Part shown: piece after piece, positions 5,127-10,675 of the stretch
Layout: each line of letters starts with the position of its first letter
How positions within the stretch are numbered: position 1 is the first letter of the stretch
Source of the DNA: an uncultured Archangium sp.
Lineage (GTDB): Bacteria > Myxococcota > Myxococcia > Myxococcales > Myxococcaceae
Assembly (NCBI GenBank): GCA_937875615.1
Contig: CALNBU010000099.1
Span: forward strand, 1-10,675
Reading direction: 5' to 3'
DNA length: 10,675 nt
Made by a program: the position numbers and the translations under genes
The notes under the pieces: generated by a model
The model's database searches: none
Told to the model about the DNA's origin: nothing
Seen by the model: only the letters and a program-made list of their open reading frames with translations

Positions 5127-8100
5127 CTACTTGTTCTGCGCCACCGCCGCCGGGCGCCGGCGGATGATGACCGACTTGCGGGTGGCGAAGTCCTGGCTCT
5201 CGCGCGCCACCACGGTGACGAGGTTGTTGCCCTCCTTCAGCGAGAACTCGGTGGAGAACTTCAGCTTGCCGCCGTCCTCCGACTTCGCGCCGGCGAAGAA
5301 GACCTTCTGGTCGTTCACCAGCACGAAGACGTCGAGCATCTGGGGGTCCGTCACCACGCCGGAGAGCGTGAACTTCTCGCCGTCGATCGCCGCGCCGCCC
5401 TGAGAGGGGTCGACGTTGAGGGAGATCTGCGCCGGGGTGCGGTCGTGGCTCCAGACCACGTCGCGGGTGGGGGCGGGCTTGCCCTTCACGTCCTTCACGT
5501 CCGCGGCGCGCACGAACATCGCGCGGCCAGGCTCCCACTCCACCCGGGAGACGCCGGGGGCGCGGCCCAGCTCGTTGAGCGTGGCGCCCTTCGGCAGCTT
5601 CGCCAGCGGGCGCTTGAGGGTGACGTCGGCGAAGAGCTCGGCCTTGTCGTTGAGCTTCACCACGCGCTTGCTGGCCTCCAGGCGTACGTCGCCGTCGGGC
5701 GCGATGGGGAGGTCGAGCTTGTCGGCGGTGAACTCCTGCAGCGGCTCGTCGATGACCGCGTAGCGCAGCGAGAAGCTGTCTCCCACGAAGGCCTTCTTCA
5801 CCGTGAGCTGGAAGCGCGACGACCTGGTCTCGCCCGGCGCCAGCTCGCCCAGCTTGAAGCGCCCCTTCTCGATGAAGATGTTGGCGTCCGAGGCGTTGCG
5901 CACCGTCGAGAAGACGTCGAAGGCCTTGCCGGTCCCCACGTTGGTCACGTCGACCACCACGCTGACGTTCTCTCCGCGCTGCACCAGCCCGTCGCCGTTG
6001 CAGGCCTCGCAGTCGTCCACGATGGACCACGTGTAGGCGAACTGGGGCCGGGGGATCTCCACGATGGTCAGCTCACCCGCGGTGGTCTCCGTGAGCACGC
6101 CGGAGTCGTCCTGGAGCTTGACCGTCACGCCGTCGCGGCGCGACGCGAGATCCTTGGGGATCTGCACGTTGATGGTCCAGCTCTTCTTGTCGCCCGGCTT
6201 GACCGCGCCGAAGAGGAACTCGCGGCGGTCGAGGAAGCCGTTGTCGGACTCGATCCACCCGCGCAGGCGCTTCACCGGCTCGGCGCCCTTGTTCTCCACC
6301 GTCAGCTCCAGCGGCACCGTCTCGCCGGCGGTGATCTTCTTGTCGGAGTCGGGCTTGAGGCTGCTGCTCAGCTGCACCTTCTTCGGCGTGGGACCCGGGG
6401 TCCAGTCGACGCCCAGCGCGGCGATGGCGTCGGCGATGCGCTTCTCTTCTCCGTTGAGCTTGTCGGTGACGAACTTCGCGCCGGCCTTGAGCTGCTCGTC
6501 GCGGCGGAGCCTGGGCGCCGCCAGCAGGTACTCGCGCGCGAAGGTGACCTCGAAGTCCTCCTTCACCTCGTCCTGGCTCTCGGCGTCGAGCTGGTCGTCG
6601 AGCTCCTCTTCGTGCTCGATGTCGGTGGGCAGGTTCTTGGCGCCCTTCTGCGCCCCCTTCTTGTCGTCCTTCTTCTTCGGCTCATCCTTGAGGTACTTGA
6701 GCGTGATGAGCGGCTGCTCGCGGGTCTTCACCTCGTCGCGCTTCTTGGCGGCGGTGCCGTTCTCCGGGTTGGCGAAGTGCTGGTCGAGGTCGGCCTCGCC
6801 CATGGTGCGCCGCGGCGCGAACACGTCGACGCGCTCCTTGGTGACGCGCGTGGGCAGGAGCTGGATGTCGGGGGTGATGCCGACCTCCTGAATGCTGAGG
6901 TCGCCGGGCGTGAGGTACTTGGCGATGGTCAGCTTCAGGGCCGCGTCGTTGGGGAAGCTGTCGTAGAGCACCTGCACCGAGCCCTTGCCGAAGCTCTGGC
7001 GGCCGATGACCACCGCGCGGTTCTGGTTCTTGAGCGCGCCCGCGACGATCTCCGACGCGGAGGCCGAGCCGGCGTTGATGAGCACCACCACCGGGAAGGC
7101 GTCGTCGCCGTCGTCGGCGTGCGCGCGCTTCTCGTCGCGCAGCTTGTCCGAGAGGCCCACGGTGCTGACGATGGTGCCCGACGAGAGGAAGAGGTCGGAG
7201 ACCTGGATGGCCTGGTCCAGCAGGCCGCCCGGGTTGCCCCGGAGGTCGAGCACCAACCCGCGGATGCCGGCGTTGGCGCCGGCCTTCTTGGCCTGCTCCG
7301 CCAGCTCGTCGAGTGCGTTGCCCAGGTCGCGGGTGGTGTTGCCCTGGAAGTTCTTCACCCGCACGTAGCCGACCTGGCTGGCCAGCAGCTTGCTCTGAAT
7401 CGACTCGATGGTGATGAGCGCCCGGGTGACCGTCATCTGGGTCGGCTTGTCCCAGCCCTTGCGGTTGACGCTGATGTTGACCCTGGAGTCCACCGGGCCG
7501 CGCAGCTTGCTGACGGCCTGCTGGAGGTCCATGTTGACCGTCGACTCCTCACCAATCTTGAGGATCTGGTCGTCCTTCTTGATGCCCGCGCGGAAGGCCG
7601 GCGTCTTGGGGAGCACCTTCACCACCGTCAGCACGCCCTCGCGCATCTGGATGACGAAGCCCAGGCCGCCGAACTCGCCCTTGGTCGACAGCTTCATCTC
7701 CGAGTACAGCTCGGGGCGCAGGAAGATGGAGTGCGGGTCGAGGGTCTGCAGCATCCCGTTGACCGCCGCGTACTCGACCTCGCGGGCGTCCTCGACGGGG
7801 CGCATGTTGGGCGCGATGAACTCGAAGATGTCCTTCAGGGTCCAGGTCATCTTCCACAGCGAGTCGACGTGGCTGACGTCGTACTCCTTGAGCTTGCCGT
7901 TGACGTTGACGCGCAGCTTGCCGGTCTCGGCGGTGCCGTCGATCATCACCTCGGGCACCGACTTCTCGACGCCCTCGAGGGCGGAGAACAACATCTCCTT
8001 CGGGCGCACGCGCCGGGGGTCGACGTAGTTCTCCTTCACGTAGTTGGTCACACGCGAGAGCACCCGGAGCGCGGAGAGATCGTACGGACCACCCGAGGCG

Positions 8101-8228
8101 GCCTCGTTCCCGCGCGGCGCGGCCACCGCTTCGGACATGGTGAGGGTCAGCGGGGCTCTGTCGTTGCCCGTGAACGCCCACGCGGTTGCCAGCGCGGCCA
8201 GCACGGCAACCCGACGGAGTGTGTACAT
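5127..8228 (-). CDS. S41 C-terminal processing protease with long Ig-like C-terminal extension
   Basis: This is a 1033-residue exported serine protease. Residues 1-20 are a signal peptide or anchor (MYTLRRVAVLAALATAWAFT). Residues 50-165 are the helical N-domain, and about 175-270 a PDZ domain with its GLGF loop at 188-191. About 275-460 is the S41 catalytic fold, with strand motif LDLRGNPGG (328-335), catalytic Ser390 in GSASASEI, Lys415 in FGKGS and Gln419; Ser-Lys spacing of 25 matches Prc and CtpB. A charged linker (500-560, KKKDDKKG and acidic runs) follows. Next come two related CARDB/NEW3-like beta domains (about 636-710 and 751-830) separated by C740-x2-C743-NGDG, and an Ig-like domain (928-1024). 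Most CTPs are 400-700 residues long, so the tail is unusual. It should act in the periplasm on C-termini of envelope proteins. The start at 8228 is set by AAGGA at 8232-8236. The EI24 gene is 108 bp upstream and the beta-barrel gene 59 bp downstream. Confidence 0.93.
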   Translation of the reverse strand: MYTLRRVAVLAALATAWAFTGNDRAPLTLTMSEAVAAPRGNEAASGGPYDLSALRVLSRVTNYVKENYVDPRRVRPKEMLFSALEGVEKSVPEVMIDGTAETGKLRVNVNGKLKEYDVSHVDSLWKMTWTLKDIFEFIAPNMRPVEDAREVEYAAVNGMLQTLDPHSIFLRPELYSEMKLSTKGEFGGLGFVIQMREGVLTVVKVLPKTPAFRAGIKKDDQILKIGEESTVNMDLQQAVSKLRGPVDSRVNISVNRKGWDKPTQMTVTRALITIESIQSKLLASQVGYVRVKNFQGNTTRDLGNALDELAEQAKKAGANAGIRGLVLDLRGNPGGLLDQAIQVSDLFLSSGTIVSTVGLSDKLRDEKRAHADDGDDAFPVVVLINAGSASASEIVAGALKNQNRAVVIGRQSFGKGSVQVLYDSFPNDAALKLTIAKYLTPGDLSIQEVGITPDIQLLPTRVTKERVDVFAPRRTMGEADLDQHFANPENGTAAKKRDEVKTREQPLITLKYLKDEPKKKDDKKGAQKGAKNLPTDIEHEEELDDQLDAESQDEVKEDFEVTFAREYLLAAPRLRRDEQLKAGAKFVTDKLNGEEKRIADAIAALGVDWTPGPTPKKVQLSSSLKPDSDKKITAGETVPLELTVENKGAEPVKRLRGWIESDNGFLDRREFLFGAVKPGDKKSWTINVQIPKDLASRRDGVTVKLQDDSGVLTETTAGELTIVEIPRPQFAYTWSIVDDCEACNGDGLVQRGENVSVVVDVTNVGTGKAFDVFSTVRNASDANIFIEKGRFKLGELAPGETRSSRFQLTVKKAFVGDSFSLRYAVIDEPLQEFTADKLDLPIAPDGDVRLEASKRVVKLNDKAELFADVTLKRPLAKLPKGATLNELGRAPGVSRVEWEPGRAMFVRAADVKDVKGKPAPTRDVVWSHDRTPAQISLNVDPSQGGAAIDGEKFTLSGVVTDPQMLDVFVLVNDQKVFFAGAKSEDGGKLKFSTEFSLKEGNNLVTVVARESQDFATRKSVIIRRRPAAVAQNK

Positions 8229-8231
8229 GTG

Positions 8232-8236
8232 TCCTT
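8232..8236 (-). promoter_or_regulatory. Ribosome binding site of the S41 protease
   Basis: AAGGA on the minus strand (within AGAAGGA), 3 bases before ATG at 8228. In-frame ATGs at 8243 and 8282 lack any such site, and only the 8228 start puts the signal peptide at the N-terminus. Confidence 0.5.
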
Positions 8237-8302
8237 CTTTCATTCGCTTGTGGTCTGGCCTTGAGGAGCCAGCGTAGGTCACGACGTGAGTCAGCGGTAT
8301 GT

Positions 8303-8330
8303 AAACGCGAGCCGGAGCATTTCGTTTCCC
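8303..8330 (-). promoter_or_regulatory. Weak ECF-sigma-like promoter candidate upstream of the S41 protease
   Basis: On the minus strand GGGAAAC (8324-8330) is followed after 16 bases by CGTTT (8303-8307). This resembles the GGAAC-N16/17-CGT pattern of extracytoplasmic-function sigma promoters, with an extra A in the -35 element. It lies in the 108-bp gap before the protease and would give a leader of about 70 bases. Envelope-stress control of such a protease would make sense, but the match is loose and could be chance. Confidence 0.2.
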
Positions 8331-8336
8331 GGTCGG

Positions 8337-9044
8337 TCAGGGGGTGTCTTCGCGGTAGAGCAGCGTGCCCGCCACCACCGCCACCGGCATGAGGAAGACG
8401 TTGAGCACCGGCACCCACAGCAGCAGGGTGAGCGCGTAGCCGAAGCCGAAGGTCCGGGCGGGCGTGGCCCGCAGGGCTGCCAGCACGTCGCGGAAGCGGT
8501 GGAGGTGCCGCGCCATGGGCCCGGACAGGTACTCCGCGGCGAGCCAGAAGGCGCTCCAGGTGGTGGAGAGCGCGAACCAGAGCAGGCTGCCCACGCCCGG
8601 CACCAGGTTGAGCGGGAAGAGGACCGCGAGGCCGACCAGCATCAGCGCCAGGCGGACCAGGGTGTGCCTCAGCGAGATGAGCGTGCCGCGCACGAAGCCG
8701 CCGTCGGTCGGGGTGTAGGGCCCCAGCGTCCGCTCGGTGTGCTCGGAGAGCGGGTCTTGCAGCGGCGAGAGCACCAGGTTGGGCAGGGTGAGCGCCAGCA
8801 GCGCGAACAGCGGCACCGTCAGCACCACGTGCAGGCCCACCGAGGCGGCGTGCTTCCAGCCGGCGTCGCTCGAGATGAGGTGCCCGGCGATGACGCCGCC
8901 CAGCTCCCAGGCGCCCACCGCGGAGGCCACCAGCGTGAGCGAGGCGACCAGCCCGCAGATGATGGTCAGCCCGCGCAACTTTGGCGTCTTGAAGATGAGC
9001 CGGAGCGCCGAAAAGGGGAGCGCCAGCCCGTGGAGAAAGTTCAT
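8337..9044 (-). CDS. EI24 / CysZ-like integral membrane protein
   Basis: This is a 235-residue inner-membrane protein. Hydrophobic segments lie at about 24-47, 68-90, 131-160 and 203-229. The C-terminal signature FGFGYALTLLLWVPVLNVF-(LM)-P-V-A (199-222) followed by GTLLY matches the EI24 domain family. The preceding EYLSGPMARHLHRFRDVL (171-188) fits the Y-L-[DS]-x-P-[ML]-x-R-x segment of that family, and the opening motif GLALPFSALRLIFKTPKL (6-23) is also typical. CysZ, the best-known member, is a sulfate permease for cysteine synthesis, but many family members are of unknown function and this one should not be called CysZ on sequence alone. The start at 9044 is chosen because the protein then opens with the family motif; the longer reading to 9236 is antisense to the ligase gene. 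It is the first of three minus-strand genes and is divergent from glutamate-cysteine ligase across 43 bp. Confidence 0.85.
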   Translation of the reverse strand: MNFLHGLALPFSALRLIFKTPKLRGLTIICGLVASLTLVASAVGAWELGGVIAGHLISSDAGWKHAASVGLHVVLTVPLFALLALTLPNLVLSPLQDPLSEHTERTLGPYTPTDGGFVRGTLISLRHTLVRLALMLVGLAVLFPLNLVPGVGSLLWFALSTTWSAFWLAAEYLSGPMARHLHRFRDVLAALRATPARTFGFGYALTLLLWVPVLNVFLMPVAVVAGTLLYREDTP

Positions 9045-9066
9045 GGTGAATCCGTTCGGCCCGTCG

Positions 9067-9072
9067 TTATAA
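9067..9072. promoter_or_regulatory. Symmetric TTATAA, candidate bidirectional -10 element
   Basis: TTATAA is the only A/T-rich hexamer in the 43-bp spacer between the EI24 gene (minus) and glutamate-cysteine ligase (plus). It reads the same on both strands, so it could serve as a -10 in both directions. Transcription would begin about 7-10 bases from either gene start, giving a very short leader. This would fit the lack of a Shine-Dalgarno before the ligase ATG. No good -35 is seen. Confidence 0.3.
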
Positions 9073-9087
9073 GCGCGCAGCCCCCGC

Positions 9088-10419
9088 ATGTCTCTCGACG
9101 CACAGCAGCTGGAGTCCCCCCCCCTGGGCCGCGTCGAAGAGCTCGTGCAGTTGCTCGCGGCGGCGGAGCGCCACGAAGGGCCGCTGCTGGTGGGCCTGGA
9201 GCACGAGCGCCTGCTGTTCCCCGCGCAGGGGCGCACGCCGGTGCCCTACGACGGCCCCCGCGGCGTGGGCGAGGTGATGCAGGGCTTCTCCCGCTTCGGC
9301 TACGCCGAGTTCCGGGAGGCGCCGCAGTCGCCCGTCATCGCCATGCAGCGCGGCGCGCAGACCCTCACCCTCGAGCCCGGCGGACAGTTCGAGCTGGCCG
9401 GGGCGCCCTTCGAGACGGTGGGTGAGGCGCACGCCGAGCTCCTGCAGCACCACCGGGAGCTCAAGGAGGTGCTGGACGAGCTGGGGCTGCGCGCGCTGGC
9501 GCTGGGCTACCGGCCCTTCGGCACCATCGACGGCATGCCGTGGATGCCCAAGAGCCGCTACGGGGCGATGCGTGAATCGTTGGGCGCCCGCGGCTCCCAT
9601 GCGCTGCACATGATGTTGATGACCGCCACCGGGCAGGTGTCGCTCGACTGGCGCGACGAGGCCGACTGCGTGGCCAAGGTGACGGCCTCGGTGCGCATCT
9701 CGCCGCTGCTGGTGGCGCTGTTCGCCAACTCGCCCATCGTCGACGGCCGCCCCAGCGGCTTCCAGTCGTTCCGCAGCCGGGTGTGGAATGACGTCGACGC
9801 CGCGCGCTGCGGTTACCCCCAGGCGATGCTCGACGGCTCGTTCTCGTACCGGGCGTACATCGACTGGGCGCTCGACGCGCCGATGCTCTTCCTCCGCAGG
9901 GGCGGGCGCTACGTGGTGCCGAAGCTGACCTTCCGCCAGCTGCTGGCGCAGGGCTACGACGGGGAGCCGGCCACGGAGTCTGACTGGGCGGACCACCTTT
10001 CGACCATGTTCCCCGAGGTGCGGCTCAAGCGCATCATCGAGGTCCGCGCCGCCGATTCGAACGGCCCGGCCATGACCAGCGCGCTGGGCGCCCTGATGCG
10101 CGGAGTGCTGTACGACGACGCCGCCCGCGAGGCCGCGACGAAGCTGCTGCCGGCGCTCCAGCCCGACGGGCACCGCGCGCTGCACCTGGCTGCGCAGCGC
10201 GACGGCCTCGGCGCCGAGGTGGGCGGCAAGACCCTGGCGGACTACGCGGGCGAGCTGCTGGCCATCGCCCGGGACGGCCTGTCCCGTCAGCGCGGCGCCG
10301 ACGCGGCGCTGCTGGCCCCCCTGGAGGCCATCGCCCGTGCGCGGGTGGCGCCAGCGGTGGGCGTGCTGCGGGCCTTCGAGACCTCCGGGGCGGCCTTCCT
10401 CGACGCGCTCGCGCTCTGA
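9088..10419 (+). CDS. gshA: Glutamate-cysteine ligase, plant/proteobacterial type (GCS2)
   Basis: This is a 443-residue cytoplasmic enzyme that makes gamma-glutamylcysteine from glutamate, cysteine and ATP, the first and committed step of glutathione synthesis. The motifs of the plant/alpha-proteobacterial class are in order: VGLEHERL (35-42, metal/ATP site), LEPGGQFELAG (95-105), GYRPFG (140-145), MPKSRYGAM (153-161), MMLMTATGQVSLD (175-187), FANSP (212-216), FRSRVWNDVDAARCG (228-242) and IIEVRAAD (316-323). The length fits the bacterial members (about 430-460), which lack the plant transit peptide. No gene for the second enzyme, glutathione synthetase, is in this window. The start at 9088 is the only reasonable one upstream of the first conserved motif. 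It has no Shine-Dalgarno, which suggests a short leader or leaderless mRNA. The gene is divergent from an EI24/CysZ-like gene and converges on an alpha/beta hydrolase gene 12 bp away. Confidence 0.93.
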   Translation: MSLDAQQLESPPLGRVEELVQLLAAAERHEGPLLVGLEHERLLFPAQGRTPVPYDGPRGVGEVMQGFSRFGYAEFREAPQSPVIAMQRGAQTLTLEPGGQFELAGAPFETVGEAHAELLQHHRELKEVLDELGLRALALGYRPFGTIDGMPWMPKSRYGAMRESLGARGSHALHMMLMTATGQVSLDWRDEADCVAKVTASVRISPLLVALFANSPIVDGRPSGFQSFRSRVWNDVDAARCGYPQAMLDGSFSYRAYIDWALDAPMLFLRRGGRYVVPKLTFRQLLAQGYDGEPATESDWADHLSTMFPEVRLKRIIEVRAADSNGPAMTSALGALMRGVLYDDAAREAATKLLPALQPDGHRALHLAAQRDGLGAEVGGKTLADYAGELLAIARDGLSRQRGADAALLAPLEAIARARVAPAVGVLRAFETSGAAFLDALAL

Positions 10420-10431
10420 GTCCGGCGGCGC

Positions 10432-10675
10432 TCAGCGCTCCAGCAGCGTCTGGGTGATGAGCCGCTGCAGCTCCCGACGCCAGAACACGTAGGCCCCGGC
10501 GTGGCCGGTCGGCAGGTCTCTTGGCACCACGCCCCAGTGCGCGGCGATGCGCGCGGTGGCCTGCGGAGAGACGATGCCGTCGCGCCGGGTCACCGCCACT
10601 GCCCGCCGCGGCGAGCGGGGCGGCTCGAGCTTCAGCAGGTCGAAGCGCGTCAGCACCTCGCGCAGTCGCGCCGCG
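10432..10675 (-). CDS. Alpha/beta hydrolase, C-terminal part only (runs off right edge)
   Basis: The last 81 codons (80 residues plus stop) of a protein enter from the right edge. The fragment has the end of an alpha/beta hydrolase fold. A strand RRAVAVTRRDGIVSP carries a probable acid residue (Asp in RRDGIV). It is followed by a helix (IAAHWG) and a strand leading to LPTGHAGAYVFWRREL, whose His is the likely catalytic base. The GH-x-x-AYV pattern resembles the ABHD18/DUF2048-like group of hydrolases, but without the nucleophile region the family and substrate cannot be assigned. It ends LITQTLLER with TGA at 10434-10432, only 12 bp from the stop of the convergent ligase gene. The true start is outside the window; the in-frame GTG at 10656 is internal. 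Confidence 0.72.
   Translation of the reverse strand, partial: AARLREVLTRFDLLKLEPPRSPRRAVAVTRRDGIVSPQATARIAAHWGVVPRDLPTGHAGAYVFWRRELQRLITQTLLER

Noticed and set aside
8171..8228. Tat signal peptide on the S41 protease (TLRRVAVLA)
   Set aside because: The twin Arg is present, but the S/T-R-R-x-F-L-K pattern is not (Leu before the pair, Ala-Val after). A Sec signal is more likely, and the nearby TatA-like gene does not change this.
5109..8264. A 1051-codon open frame on the plus strand opposite the protease
   Set aside because: It is a by-product of G/C-ending codons in the protease gene. Its composition is His/Arg/Leu/Val/Asp-rich without any recognisable motif, while the minus strand shows a full PDZ-S41 protease.
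10428..10438. GCGCT-C-AGCGC as a terminator between gshA and the hydrolase gene
   Set aside because: A 5-bp stem with a one-base loop is not stable, no T-tract follows, and it overlaps the hydrolase stop codon.
1..10675. Mobile element, CRISPR array, tRNA or toxin-antitoxin pair
   Set aside because: I found no transposase, integrase, regularly spaced identical repeats, tRNA-like folding sequence or small toxin-antitoxin gene pair; composition is even across the window.

Overview
The window is GC-rich, bacterial and densely packed. Its codons end mostly in G or C, which leaves long open frames antisense to the real genes. The gene set fits a Gram-negative delta-type bacterium, most likely a Myxococcota (Myxococcus/Archangium-like): a PhaR-type regulator, an MJ0042 zinc-ribbon/DUF3426 membrane protein, a large S41 protease with an Ig-like tail, a small beta-barrel protein, and a plant/proteobacterial-type glutamate-cysteine ligase. 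This placement comes from protein style, not a marker gene. I see no RNA gene, CRISPR array, transposase or phage gene. No gene-free stretch exceeds about 110 bases.

Layout. 1-883 (minus strand): the start of an exported cysteine-containing protein running off the left edge, preceded by phaR. A perfect 8-bp inverted repeat with a CRP-like GTGA-N6-TCAC core abuts the start codon of the exported protein. 991-3157 (plus): divergent from phaR, an MJ0042 zinc-ribbon/DUF3426 membrane protein broken by a one-base frameshift near 1562-1576, then an unrecognised helical protein coupled to it by a GTGA overlap. 3135-3332 (minus): a very short, divergent TatA/TatE-like protein whose 3' end overlaps that gene. 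3409-4137 (plus): a glycerophosphodiester phosphodiesterase.

4141-9044 (minus): three genes reading the same way, in the order EI24/CysZ-like membrane protein, giant S41 C-terminal processing protease, outer-membrane beta-barrel protein. They form a plausible envelope-maintenance cluster, although the 108-bp gap before the protease could hold its own promoter. 9088-10419 (plus): glutamate-cysteine ligase, divergent from the EI24 gene across 43 bp that contain a symmetric TTATAA. 10432-10675 (minus): the C-terminal end of an alpha/beta hydrolase entering from the right edge.

Most of this is ordinary core-genome content. The items most worth a second look are the frameshifted zinc-ribbon gene with its AFDF repeats, the TatA-like protein that lacks the conserved FG hinge, the protease's roughly 570-residue Ig-like tail with a CxxC-NGDG element, the CysZ-like/glutathione gene pairing, and the palindrome at 211-228.
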